A DNA stretch of 24,408 nucleotides. Origin: an uncultured Clostridia bacterium. Its GTDB lineage: Bacteria > Bacillota > Clostridia > Christensenellales > Borkfalkiaceae. Each line of letters starts with the position of its first letter. Within the stretch, counting starts at the first letter, position 1. The position numbers were made by a program, and so were the translations under genes. A model generated the notes under the pieces. It was not told where the DNA came from, made no database searches, and was given only the letters and a program-made list of their open reading frames with translations. Positions 13,640 through 22,276 of this stretch are shown here, in pieces. The stretch lies in NCBI GenBank assembly GCA_947581885.1, contig CANPWF010000005.1, positions 1 to 24,408 on the forward strand, read 5' to 3'.

Positions 13640-14860
13640 TCAGAGCAACTTTTTAAGGATCTCTCGGCAAGCGAGCTTGCAGTGCTCGTAAGTGAGCCCC
13701 CCTTGGAAGTAGGCGACGTAAGGCTTTCGGATGGGCGCGTCGGCGGAAAGTTCGATCGAAGCCCCCGCCACAAAGGTTCCCGCAGCCATAATGACCTTGC
13801 AGTCGTACCCGGGCATATCCCACGGCTCCAAGTGAACGAACCCGTCGACGGGAGAGACATCCTGCACCGATTGAATGAAATCGCACAGCTCCTTTTCCGT
13901 GTTGAAACGGATGGCGCGGGTGATATCCGAAAGCGGTTTCTCGAGCTTGGGGAAGTTCTCGTAGCCGAGCTCTTCCATGCACGCGCCGATAAGCAGCCCT
14001 CCCTTCAACGCCTGTGAAACAACGTGCGGCGCGAGGAAAAACCCTTGGAAAAATTCCCGATAGCCGTACGCATAGGAGCCGATCTCGCCCCCGACGGAAG
14101 GCGCGGTGAGGCGGTTTTCGCACATCTTAATGTACGATTCCCTGCCCGCAATATAGCCGCCCGTCGGCGCAAGCCCGCCCCCGGGGTTCTTGATGAGGCT
14201 TCCGACGATGAGGTCCGCCCCCACGTCGGTGGGTTCCTTCCTCTCGACAAATTCGCCGTAGCAGTTATCGACGAACACGCAGCCTTCAAAGCCCTTTTGT
14301 CTGACGAAATCGATGAGTTTTCCTATCTCAGAGACGGTGAACGCGTCGCGAAGTTCGTATCCGCGCGAACGCTGCACGTACACCATATGATATTGTTGCT
14401 TTTGAAGAGATTCTTGAATGCTTCGGAAATCGAACTTCCCGTCCTCGGTGAGCGGGACGATATCGAATTTCACGCCGAAATCGGCAAGCGAGCCGTTGCC
14501 TTTCCCCCAAATCACCTCGCGGATGGTGTCGTACGGTTCCCCCGAAACAAAGAGAATGCGCATGTTCGGACGAAGGACCCCGAAGAGCGCGACCGTCAAG
14601 GCGTGCGTGCCCGAAAGGAGCGCGGGGGAGACGATCGCTTGTTCCGCGCCGAATGCACGTGCATATACCCTGCCGAGACAGTCCCTCCCCTCGTCGCCGT
14701 AGCCGTAGCCCGAGCTTTGGGCAAAGTGACGAAGGGCGATGCGTTCCTCGCGAAAAGCATTCAATACCTTTTCCTGATTGAAAAGGGCAACTTCATCGAT
14801 CTCGGAAAATTTTTCTTTCAGGCGTTCTTCCGCCGATTTGATCCTGTTCTCAATGTCCAT
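13640..14860 (-). CDS. Methionine gamma-lyase family PLP protein (YnbB-like)
   Basis: This is a 406-residue fold-type I pyridoxal-phosphate protein of the Met_gamma_lyase family, often labelled aluminium resistance protein. The hallmark is SSGYGYGDEGRDCLGRVYARAFGAE (about 49-73). The PLP lysine is probably K224 in GSLIKNPGGGLAPTGGYIAG, and the cofactor aspartate probably lies in CVFVDNCYGEFVE. The reaction has not been established for this group despite the name. It commonly follows miaA in Bacillota, as here, which supports the identification. The start at 14860 lies inside the 3' end of miaA (11-bp overlap). The nearest AGGAG is about 13 nt upstream, so translation is probably coupled. It is the last gene before the terminator. 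Confidence 0.9.
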   Translation of the reverse strand: MDIENRIKSAEERLKEKFSEIDEVALFNQEKVLNAFREERIALRHFAQSSGYGYGDEGRDCLGRVYARAFGAEQAIVSPALLSGTHALTVALFGVLRPNMRILFVSGEPYDTIREVIWGKGNGSLADFGVKFDIVPLTEDGKFDFRSIQESLQKQQYHMVYVQRSRGYELRDAFTVSEIGKLIDFVRQKGFEGCVFVDNCYGEFVERKEPTDVGADLIVGSLIKNPGGGLAPTGGYIAGRESYIKMCENRLTAPSVGGEIGSYAYGYREFFQGFFLAPHVVSQALKGGLLIGACMEELGYENFPKLEKPLSDITRAIRFNTEKELCDFIQSVQDVSPVDGFVHLEPWDMPGYDCKVIMAAGTFVAGASIELSADAPIRKPYVAYFQGGLTYEHCKLACREILKKLL

Positions 14861-15758
14861 AAATTGAAAGCGTCTCCTCTGTGAGTGCGGTTAAATCTTT
14901 TGCGGAAAGCCAAACGAGATTGGGGAATTTTTTGAAGAAGGTGAGCTGTCGTTTGGCGTAATTCCGCGTATTCTTCTTGATTATGTCTGACATAGTACTC
15001 TCTTTATCGCCATTTTTCAAACATTCGACCACTTCTTTATAGCCGATCCCCTGCATGCACTGCGCGTTTTCGGGGACACCTCGGGCAAGCAATCCCTTCA
15101 CTTCCTCTATAAGTCCATGATTGAACATCTCGTCTACCCGCCTATCGATGCGGGAATACAGCTCTTCCCGCGGAAAATCCACCGCCACCGCCACGTACGG
15201 GTATGCGGAAAAGAGCGCGGGGGTCTGTTCGGACTTCTTCCTACCCGTAAGCTCGTAGATCTCGAGGGCGCGGATGACCCGCTTCACATCGTTTTTATGA
15301 AGTTTCTCCGCACTTTCGGGGTCGACCGATTGCAACCTTTTATGCAACCCTTCCGCCCCCTCTATTTCGGCGATTCTCTCGTATTTTTCGCGGATTGCGG
15401 GGCTTGAAGGGGTATTCCCGTAAGTGTTACGGAAGAGGACCGAGCTCAAATAAAAGCCCGTTCCGCCCGTTAAAATGGGCGTTTTCCCGCGGGAATGGAT
15501 AGCTTCCACGGCGGAAATTGCCCTCTCCTGAAAGTCGCTCACCGAAAAGTTCTCGGTGGGCTCGACGATGTCGATGAGGTGATGAAAGATCCCCTCGCGC
15601 TCGGATACGGTCGGCTTTGCGGTTCCGACATCGAGCCCGCGGTATACGAGCATCGAGTCGCAGGAGACGATCTCTCCATTCAGCCGTTTGGCACATCGGA
15701 CGGCGAGCGCGGTCTTTCCCGTCGCTGTCGCCCCGCAAATGACGAGAAGTTTGTTCAT
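14850..15758 (-). CDS. miaA: tRNA dimethylallyltransferase
   Basis: MiaA transfers a dimethylallyl group to A37 of tRNAs that read UNN codons (i6A37), the substrate of MiaB, also encoded in this operon. The 302 residues include a P-loop GATATGKT (9-16), SCDSMLVYRGLDVGTAKP, the DFQ motif in VSDFQERA, GGTGFYLSSVLF, NDVKRVIRALEI and the C-terminal GIGYKEVV...KKNTRNYAKRQLTFFKK. The start at 15758 overlaps the mutL stop as ATGA and places the P-loop at the normal position. Longer in-frame starts lie in mutL. Repeat copy 3 falls inside the gene. It encodes STMSDI between GYKEVV and KNTRNYAKRQ, where relatives vary in sequence and length. Confidence 0.96.
   Translation of the reverse strand: MNKLLVICGATATGKTALAVRCAKRLNGEIVSCDSMLVYRGLDVGTAKPTVSEREGIFHHLIDIVEPTENFSVSDFQERAISAVEAIHSRGKTPILTGGTGFYLSSVLFRNTYGNTPSSPAIREKYERIAEIEGAEGLHKRLQSVDPESAEKLHKNDVKRVIRALEIYELTGRKKSEQTPALFSAYPYVAVAVDFPREELYSRIDRRVDEMFNHGLIEEVKGLLARGVPENAQCMQGIGYKEVVECLKNGDKESTMSDIIKKNTRNYAKRQLTFFKKFPNLVWLSAKDLTALTEETLSIYGH
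14981..15001 (+). repeat. Dispersed palindromic repeat, copy 3 (inside miaA)
   Basis: TTATGTCTGACATAGTACTCT lies within the miaA coding sequence near its 3' end. It is read on the minus strand as part of codons for ESTMSDII. It matches copy 1 at 20 of 21 positions. The reading frame is kept. Confidence 0.75.
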
Positions 15759-17605
15759 ACCACGCGTTTGAACAGCTTTTCCAGCTCTTTTTTGGTGAGT
15801 TTGACGACGGCGGGCCTTCCGTGCGGGCACTGCAAGCCCATGTCCCCTTCCGTCTGTTGAATGAGGGCGATCGCCTCTTTCTCGGTGAGCGGTTCCCCGC
15901 CCTTCACCGCGGCTTTGCAAGCGGACTGCGCCAACTTATCGCGAAGAAGGTCATTGAGGCGTATTGCCCGAAGGCTCTCCATCGAGGAGAGAACGTCGCT
16001 GAAAAAGGCGTAGAGATCGATGCCGACGAGGTCCGCGGGCACCGCCGTGACCTTGAAAACGCGTTCGCCGAACTCTTCGATCGAGAAACCGAGTTCATTT
16101 AGCACGGGAAGATTTCTGTTGAAGAAGTCGAATTCCTGCGCGTTCAGCTCCAAAATATAGGGCGCGAGCATGGGCTGGGACATCCCTTCCCGCCTTTCGA
16201 GACGGTTGCAAAGGCGGTCGTAGATGAGCCGTTCGTGCGCCGCATGCTGATCGACGAGGTAGGCAACGTCGCCGCATTCGTAAAAGAGATAGGTGCGGAA
16301 GAGTTCCCCCTTATACACAAGGGAAGATACATCGACGCGCTCCTGACGGGCACGCTGTTCGCGGGCGGACTGCTGTTCCAGCAAAAATTTTCTGTTTTCC
16401 TCGAAGAAATCCCGCTGTTCTGCCTCTGGCGAGTGCACCGTGAGCATCGCGGGGTCCTCTTTCACGGGGCGCGGAATGGGCGTTCTCCCCGCGAGGGAGA
16501 CATCGAACGCGAGTTCGGACTTCGCCTGTTCGTAGCTCATCGTGGGCGTTGAGGCAGCGGGCGCGTTTGAGCGGGCGGGTGAAATACTCTCTTCCGAAGA
16601 AGGCCTCGCCACATATTCGAGGGCGCGGGAGTTGCCGTCGAGCACAGCGGAGACGACGGAATAGACGCTTCCGTAGATGATCTGGTTATCCGCGAAGCGG
16701 ACATCCGCCTTGTTGGGGTGGACGTTCACGTCTACGATTTCGGGCGGAACGTCGAGGAAAAGCACATAAAACGGGTATTGCCGCTTCATGAGGTAGGCGG
16801 CGTACGCATTGGAGATCGCCGCGCCCACCGTTTGATTGACGACGTACCTTCCGTTCACAAACAGGCTCTGATAGGTGCGGTTGGGTTTGGAGAACGTCCT
16901 GTTCCCGATATAGCCATACAGTGAGATGCCGTGTTTTTCGGCGTGAATTTCGAGGCAATTGGAAAGAACTTCCCGCCCGTAAACGGCGGCGAGGGCGGAT
17001 TCGAGCCCGTCGCCGAAGGTGCGGTAGCGAATTTTCCCGTTGACGGAATAGGTGAAGGAGATCTCTGGATGGGAGAGAAGGAACCGCGCCATCATGTTGC
17101 CGACATCCCCCTCTTCCTGCGTATCCGATTTCAAGAATTTGAGCCGCGCGGGCGTGTTGAAGAAGAGATCGGAGACGGTGACCTGCGTTCCCTTTGCGGC
17201 GGATGAAGGCAGGATCTCGCCCATCACGCCCCCTTCCGAGGCGAGCGAATACCCCTCTTCGCCGCTGTTCGAGGCGATATTCATGCGGGAGACGGAGGCG
17301 ATCGAGGCGACCGCTTCCCCGCGGAAACCGAGCGTCGTCACGCGGAAAAGATCTTCCGCCGAACAGATCTTGCTCGTGGCGTGCGGAAGATAGGCGTGCG
17401 GGAGTTCGTCCCGTTCGATGCCACACCCGTTATCGGTGACGCGGATGAGCGATTTCCCGCCCCGCTCGATTTCGACGCTAATCTCTTTCGCACCTGAGTC
17501 GACGGCGTTTTCGACGAGCTCTTTGACGACGGAATACGGACGGTCGATCACCTCGCCCGCCGCAATACGGTTGTAGACATCCGCGGTGAGAACGTTGATC
17601 TTCAT
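15755..17605 (-). CDS. mutL: DNA mismatch repair protein MutL (endonuclease type)
   Basis: MutL is recruited by MutS at mismatches and nicks the daughter strand in organisms lacking MutH. It is 616 residues. The N-terminal GHKL ATPase shows VVKELVENAVDSGA (E32, N33), DNGCGI (59-64), TLGFRGEA and GTQVTVSDLFFNTPARLKF. A low-complexity linker follows. The C-terminal endonuclease has DQHAAHERLIYD (about 449-460), ACKAAVKGGEPL and CPHGRP. In the canonical DQHA(X)2E(X)4E motif the last glutamate is aspartate here. The start at 17605 is preferred over one 18 nt upstream. AAGGAG lies 8 nt before it, and the protein then starts KINVLTADVYNRIAAGEVI. It overlaps mutS by 4 bp and miaA by 4 bp. Confidence 0.96.
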   Translation of the reverse strand: MKINVLTADVYNRIAAGEVIDRPYSVVKELVENAVDSGAKEISVEIERGGKSLIRVTDNGCGIERDELPHAYLPHATSKICSAEDLFRVTTLGFRGEAVASIASVSRMNIASNSGEEGYSLASEGGVMGEILPSSAAKGTQVTVSDLFFNTPARLKFLKSDTQEEGDVGNMMARFLLSHPEISFTYSVNGKIRYRTFGDGLESALAAVYGREVLSNCLEIHAEKHGISLYGYIGNRTFSKPNRTYQSLFVNGRYVVNQTVGAAISNAYAAYLMKRQYPFYVLFLDVPPEIVDVNVHPNKADVRFADNQIIYGSVYSVVSAVLDGNSRALEYVARPSSEESISPARSNAPAASTPTMSYEQAKSELAFDVSLAGRTPIPRPVKEDPAMLTVHSPEAEQRDFFEENRKFLLEQQSAREQRARQERVDVSSLVYKGELFRTYLFYECGDVAYLVDQHAAHERLIYDRLCNRLERREGMSQPMLAPYILELNAQEFDFFNRNLPVLNELGFSIEEFGERVFKVTAVPADLVGIDLYAFFSDVLSSMESLRAIRLNDLLRDKLAQSACKAAVKGGEPLTEKEAIALIQQTEGDMGLQCPHGRPAVVKLTKKELEKLFKRVV

Positions 17606-20157
17606 TGGACTTTCTCCTTCCATTCGGAAAGAAGGGCGAGGGCTTGCATCGGCGTTAAAGAGTTGACATCCAACCCTTTCAATTCCTCCGCAAGGCGAAG
17701 TTCTTCTTTCGTGGGCTCTTCAAGGATCTCTTCCGTTTGAACAAGAGTGCGATCCTTCTTTTCGAGGGACTTCAAGAGGACTTTCGCGCGGGAAGTGACC
17801 TTTTCGGGTACCCCCGCGAGGGCGGCGACTTCCACCCCGAAACTGCGGGAAGCACCCCCGCGCACGATCTTCCGAAGGAACACGACGCTCCCAAGGATCT
17901 CGCGCACGCTTATTTTGTAATTCCGTACCCCGTCGAGCTTTCCTTCGAGCTCGGTGAGTTCGTGATAGTGCGTGGCGAAGAGGGTTTTGGCGCGGACGTT
18001 CGTCGTAAGTTCCTCGATGACCGCCCATGCGATGGAGAGCCCGTCGAAGGTACTCGTTCCCCTACCCACTTCGTCGAGAATGAGAAGGCTCTTCTCCGTC
18101 GCGTTGCGGAGGATATTGGCGACTTCGGTCATCTCCACCATGAAAGTCGAACGGTCGGAGATGAGATTGTCGCTCGCGCCGATACGGGTGAAGATCCGAT
18201 CGACGAGCGGAATGCGGGCGCGTTTGGCGGGGACGAAGCTCCCGATGTGCGCCATAAAGGTGATGAGGGCGATCTGGCGAAGATAGGTGCTCTTGCCCGC
18301 CATGTTGGGTCCCGTGATGATCATCGTGCGGTTTTCGCCGCCGTCGAGGACGCAGTCGTTGGGGACGAAGCGTTCCTTGGAGATCGCCTCGACAACGGGG
18401 TGCCGCCCCTCTTCGACTTCGAGCGGACCGTCCTCGCAGAGCTCGGGACGGCAGAACTTATTCTCCTTGGCGACCTGCGCAAGGGAGGACAGGCAATCGA
18501 GAAGGGAAACGGCGGAAGCGATCTTTTGAAGGACGGGGATATTGCGGGCGAGCATTTCGAGAATTTCCCCGAAGAGGTGTTCTTCGAGCCGCTGGGCGCG
18601 TTCGTCGCTCCCGAGGATCTTCCCTTCGAGTTCCCGCAGCTCGTCGCAGGTGAACCGTTCCCCGCTCGTGAGCGTCTGGCGGCGGACATAGTTATAGGGA
18701 ACGCGGTCCTTGAAGGAATTGCTCACCTCGATGTAGTAGCCGAACACGCGGTTGAAGCCCACGCGCAGGGTGCGAATGCCCGTCTTTTCCCTCTCTCTCG
18801 TCTCGAATTCCTGCAACAGAGATTGCGTATGTCCGCGGACGCTTCGGAGTTCGTCGAGCTCTTCGTTGTAGCCGACGCGGATATAGTTACCGTCTTTGAG
18901 GGTCGTCGCGCGGGGATCGATGGCGGAATCGAGAAGGGCGCACAGCTCCTTCGTATCGATGAGCCCGCCCGCGATCGCCGTTAAGAGGCGGGAAGAGAAT
19001 CCCGCAAGCTGGAAGCGAAGATTGGGAATGACGGCGAGCGAGGAAGAGAGCGCGATGCAGTCGCGGGGTTGCAAATTTCCGTTGGAGATCCTGCCCGTGA
19101 GCCGTTCGATATCTTTCACGCCGCCGAGCATATCCCTTATCCCCATCCGCACAACGCCCCCGCGGAAGAGCTCGTCCACCGCGTCCAACCGATCGTTGAG
19201 GCGGGAGATATCCTTCAAGGGTTCCATGAGGACGGAAGCAAGTCTCCTTCCCCCCATGTTCGTCTTTGTTTTGTCGAGAAGCCACAGAAGGGAACCGTAT
19301 TTCTTCCCGTCCGCGTTGTTTTTCAGAATTTCAAGGTTCTTGAACGCGATGGGATCGAGTGCCATGCGCGTGCTGCTGTCCGCAAAGTGCAGGGCGTTGA
19401 TATTTTTGAGGGCGTGCTTCTGCGTTTCGCGAAGATAGTCGACCAGAGCCCCCGCGGCGCGGACGGCTGCCTCGTGTTCTTTGAGCCCGAGCGCGTCGAT
19501 CGAGGCGACGGATAGCTGCTCGCAAAGGCTCTTTTCCGCATTCTCCCTCTGAAAAGAATGGGGAAGATAGCAGGACATTTGCGGAAGGACCCGCTCGCTC
19601 TCGGCGCGTTCCTTGTTTTCGAGGAGAAATTTGTCGTTGCAGACGATCTCGGCGACCGAGAGATTGATGAGGGTGGCGATCGTCTTTTCCGCATTGTCCT
19701 CTTCGGCGGCGCAAAGTTCGCCCGTCGTGATATCCGCCCAAGCGATACCGTACCCCCTTTCCCCCTTAAAGACGCAGGAGATGTAGTTGCTCTTCTTCTC
19801 GTCGAGAAGGCTCTCTTCCGTCACCGTCCCCGCGGAGACGACGCGGATCACGTCCCTGTCCACCATGCCTTTGCCCGCTTTCGGGTCGGAGAGCTGTTCG
19901 CAGACGGCGACGCGGAGCCCCTGATCGACGAGCTTCTGAATATAGGTATCGGCGGCGTGGTAGGGAACGCCGCACATCGGGGCACGCTCTTTGAGCCCGC
20001 AATCCCGCCCCGTCAAAGTCAGGTCGAGGATCCCGCTCGCCTTCTCCGCGTCCTCGAAGAACATCTCATAGAAGTCCCCGAGGCGGTAAAAGACGATACA
20101 GTCGGGATATTGCTTTTTGACCTTTTCCCAATGCTCCATCATGGGGGAAAGTCCCAT
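17602..20157 (-). CDS. mutS: DNA mismatch repair protein MutS
   Basis: MutS binds base mismatches and small loops as a clamp and starts repair with MutL. At 851 residues it is of normal MutS1 length. The N-terminal mismatch-binding motif FYE is at 29-31 in RLGDFYEMFFEDA. The connector, core and clamp regions follow. The ABC-type ATPase has Walker A ITGPNMAGKST (about 613-623), SDRSTFMVEM, Walker B and signature LILDEVGRGTSTFDG (about 686-700), and FATHYHELTEL. The C-terminal helix includes LTPMQALALLSEWKE. AGAGG lies 6 nt before the ATG. miaB ends 3 nt upstream, and the stop overlaps the mutL ATG, so both proteins are made from one coupled transcript. Confidence 0.98.
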   Translation of the reverse strand: MGLSPMMEHWEKVKKQYPDCIVFYRLGDFYEMFFEDAEKASGILDLTLTGRDCGLKERAPMCGVPYHAADTYIQKLVDQGLRVAVCEQLSDPKAGKGMVDRDVIRVVSAGTVTEESLLDEKKSNYISCVFKGERGYGIAWADITTGELCAAEEDNAEKTIATLINLSVAEIVCNDKFLLENKERAESERVLPQMSCYLPHSFQRENAEKSLCEQLSVASIDALGLKEHEAAVRAAGALVDYLRETQKHALKNINALHFADSSTRMALDPIAFKNLEILKNNADGKKYGSLLWLLDKTKTNMGGRRLASVLMEPLKDISRLNDRLDAVDELFRGGVVRMGIRDMLGGVKDIERLTGRISNGNLQPRDCIALSSSLAVIPNLRFQLAGFSSRLLTAIAGGLIDTKELCALLDSAIDPRATTLKDGNYIRVGYNEELDELRSVRGHTQSLLQEFETREREKTGIRTLRVGFNRVFGYYIEVSNSFKDRVPYNYVRRQTLTSGERFTCDELRELEGKILGSDERAQRLEEHLFGEILEMLARNIPVLQKIASAVSLLDCLSSLAQVAKENKFCRPELCEDGPLEVEEGRHPVVEAISKERFVPNDCVLDGGENRTMIITGPNMAGKSTYLRQIALITFMAHIGSFVPAKRARIPLVDRIFTRIGASDNLISDRSTFMVEMTEVANILRNATEKSLLILDEVGRGTSTFDGLSIAWAVIEELTTNVRAKTLFATHYHELTELEGKLDGVRNYKISVREILGSVVFLRKIVRGGASRSFGVEVAALAGVPEKVTSRAKVLLKSLEKKDRTLVQTEEILEEPTKEELRLAEELKGLDVNSLTPMQALALLSEWKEKVQ

Positions 20158-20160
20158 TTT

Positions 20161-21477
20161 TCACCTCTCTTCCCGTTTGATCTCGCCGAACAGGGAAATG
20201 CCGTTTGCGGCTGTAACATGGATCGTAACGAACTTGCCGATCAGTTCTTTTTCGCCCTGAAAGTATCCCATGCGCCCGTATTCGTCCCTGCCGAGGTACA
20301 AGCCCCTCTTCTCGTCGTACCCCTCGCATAAGATCTCGGCGGAGCCGCCCACATAGCGCGAACTCATCTCCCGCGTGCGGGCGTTGACCCGCTCGATAAG
20401 GCGGGAAAGGCGTTCCTTTTTGACTTCCTCGGGGATCTGCCCTTCCATTGCCGCCGCGCGGGTGCCCGTTCGGGGGGAATAGGCGAACATGAACGCCGAA
20501 GAAAAACCCGCCTCGTCCACGAGGGAAAGGGTCTCCTCGAATTCCTCTTCCGTCTCCGTGGGGAAGCCGACGATGACATCGGTCGTCACGGCGCAGTGCG
20601 GTACGGCGGCGCGGAGCATTGCGATCTCATCCAAATACTTCTCGCGCGTGTACCGCCGATTCATGAGGGACAAAATGCGGTTCGAACCCGATTGCACGGG
20701 CAAATGGATCTGTTTGCAGACGTTGGGGTTTTCCGCGATCACACGCACGAGTTCTTCGGAAAAATCCTTGGGGTGGGAAGTCATAAACCGAAGGCGGAAC
20801 TTCTCCCCCATTTTGGCGGCTTCGGAGAGGAGCTTCGGGAAGGTGTACCCGTCCTCGGAGCGGTAGCTGTTCACGTTCTGCCCAAGCAAAGTGATTTCCT
20901 TATAGCCCGCCTCGACGAGGGAACGGACTTCATACAGAACGTCCTCCGCTCTTCGGGAACGCTCTCTCCCGCGGACATAGGGCACGATGCAGTACGAGCA
21001 GAAGTTATTGCAGCCGTACATGATATTCACCCACGCCCCGGGGTAGCCCGTGCGCACGGGGGTGATGTTGTCCTCGGTCTCCCCCCTCTCTTCGCGAAGG
21101 GAAAATACGCGCTTCTTGGATACCCGTTTCCTATCGATGAGCTCGCCGAGCTCGGGAAGGTTATGCGTTCCGAAGAGGATATCGACGAAGGGGAACTTTT
21201 CGCGGATGATCTCCGCCTTCCCCTCTTCCTGCGCCATACAGCCGCCGACGGCGATGATGAGTTCTTTTTTTTGCCGTTTGAGCTGTTTGAGCGCACCGAT
21301 GTTGCCGAACGCATGGTTCTCGGCGTTCTCGCGGATACAGCAGGTGTTGAAAACGACGATGTCCGCCTCTTCGATGGGTGCCTCTTCGGTGTACCCCTTT
21401 TCGTGCAAAATGCCCGCGATCTTCTCCGATTCGTGCACGTTCATCTGGCAACCGTAGGTGACGATATGGTATTTCAT
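20161..21477 (-). CDS. miaB: tRNA-2-methylthio-N6-dimethylallyladenosine synthase
   Basis: MiaB is a radical-SAM methylthiotransferase that converts i6A37 to ms2i6A37 on tRNA, acting after MiaA from the same operon. It is 438 residues. The N-terminal cluster ligands are C10 (TYGCQMNVHESEKIAG), C46 (FNTCCIRENAENHAFG) and C80 (VGGCMAQEEGK). The radical-SAM cluster CNNFCSYC uses C156, C160 and C163, followed by IVPYVRGRERSR. LLGQNVNSYR and HLPVQSGSNRIL are MiaB signatures, and a TRAM domain ends the protein. The start at 21477 overlaps the sirtuin stop by 4 bp. A long in-frame extension is rejected because it lies inside the sirtuin gene and adds no family sequence. Confidence 0.97.
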   Translation of the reverse strand: MKYHIVTYGCQMNVHESEKIAGILHEKGYTEEAPIEEADIVVFNTCCIRENAENHAFGNIGALKQLKRQKKELIIAVGGCMAQEEGKAEIIREKFPFVDILFGTHNLPELGELIDRKRVSKKRVFSLREERGETEDNITPVRTGYPGAWVNIMYGCNNFCSYCIVPYVRGRERSRRAEDVLYEVRSLVEAGYKEITLLGQNVNSYRSEDGYTFPKLLSEAAKMGEKFRLRFMTSHPKDFSEELVRVIAENPNVCKQIHLPVQSGSNRILSLMNRRYTREKYLDEIAMLRAAVPHCAVTTDVIVGFPTETEEEFEETLSLVDEAGFSSAFMFAYSPRTGTRAAAMEGQIPEEVKKERLSRLIERVNARTREMSSRYVGGSAEILCEGYDEKRGLYLGRDEYGRMGYFQGEKELIGKFVTIHVTAANGISLFGEIKREER

Positions 21478-22187
21478 CGGACAGCCGCCCCCAAAACTTC
21501 CCCCACCTTTCCGTGAATGACGAGATCGCACTTTTCGTCGAGGGGGGTTCTGTCCCGATTGATGAGGACAAGATATTTGCCGCGAAACACATTCACAAAG
21601 CCCGCGGCGGGGTACACCGTTAAAGAGGTCCCCGCGACGATGAGCGTATCCGCGCGGGCAATGCTCTCGATCGCGCCTTCCACCGTTTCGCCGTCGAGCG
21701 GTTCCCCATAGAGGACAACGTCGGGCTTTATGATCCCGCCGCAACTGCAACGGGGCACGCCGTCCGCCTTCAAGATGTCCTCGGCGGAATACGCCTTTCC
21801 GCACCGCATACAGTGGTTGCGGTGAATGCTTCCGTGCAGTTCGTATACCCTCTTGCTTCCCGCCGCTTGGTGGAGCCCGTCGATGTTCTGCGTGACGACG
21901 GAGAGAAGTTTTCCCTCCTCCTCCAACTTGGCGACGGCAAGGTGCGCGGTGTTGGGCTTCGCCCAAAGGGGCAACATCTTGTCTTTATAGAACGCAAAGA
22001 ACTTTTCGGGGTGGGAACGGAAGTAGTCCGCGCTCAACATGACTTCGGGCGAGACATCGTACTTTTGGCGATACAATCCGTCCTCGGAGCGGAAATCGGG
22101 GATGCCGCTCTCGGTGGAGACGCCCGCCCCGCCGAAAAAGACGATGCGTTCGCTCTCCGATATGATTTTTTCAAGCGTGAGTTCCAT
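21474..22187 (-). CDS. NAD-dependent protein deacylase, sirtuin family
   Basis: Sirtuins remove acyl groups from protein lysines using NAD+, giving nicotinamide and O-acyl-ADP-ribose. The 237 residues show the NAD motif GGAGVSTESGIPDFRS (19-34), TQNIDGLH (99-106), catalytic H118 in YELHGS, and a zinc site with C126, C129, C147 and C149. The structure is compact with no N-terminal extension. The ATG at 22187 is the start used here. The in-frame TTG at 22196 overlaps the -10 promoter box and cannot be transcribed as a codon. The ATG lies 8 nt after that box and has no SD, so the mRNA is predicted to be leaderless. It heads the operon of miaB, mutS, mutL, miaA and the YnbB-like gene. Targets are unknown. 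Confidence 0.93.
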   Translation of the reverse strand: MELTLEKIISESERIVFFGGAGVSTESGIPDFRSEDGLYRQKYDVSPEVMLSADYFRSHPEKFFAFYKDKMLPLWAKPNTAHLAVAKLEEEGKLLSVVTQNIDGLHQAAGSKRVYELHGSIHRNHCMRCGKAYSAEDILKADGVPRCSCGGIIKPDVVLYGEPLDGETVEGAIESIARADTLIVAGTSLTVYPAAGFVNVFRGKYLVLINRDRTPLDEKCDLVIHGKVGEVLGAAVR

Positions 22188-22195
22188 ACAGAGCA

Positions 22196-22224
22196 ATTAT
22201 ATCACAACGCAAAGATTTTTTCAA
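22196..22224 (-). promoter_or_regulatory. Promoter of the sirtuin-miaB-mutSL-miaA operon (leaderless)
   Basis: On the minus strand TTGAAA (22219-22224), a 17-nt spacer and TATAAT (22196-22201). Eight nt separate it from the ATG, giving a predicted leader of about 2 nt. It is back to back with the PBP promoter in an 89-bp gap. Confidence 0.83.
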
Positions 22225-22239
22225 CAAATCCGCCCTTTC

Positions 22240-22269
22240 TTCCGAAAAAATTCAAAAAATACATATACT
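22240..22269 (+). promoter_or_regulatory. Probable promoter of the class A PBP gene (leaderless)
   Basis: TATACT (22264-22269) ends 7 nt before the ATG. The best -35 box is a poor TTCCGA at 22240-22245 with an 18-nt spacer. No SD is present. The -10 position matches the other leaderless genes, but the weak -35 lowers certainty. Confidence 0.5.
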
Positions 22270-22276
22270 GTTTGGG

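Noticed and set aside
18688..18702. GACATAGTTATAG inside mutS as a possible repeat fragment
   Set aside because: Only eight bases match and neither palindrome is complete.
22188..22196. Upstream TTG start for the sirtuin
   Set aside because: The codon overlaps the -10 hexamer of the promoter, so it would not be in the transcript.
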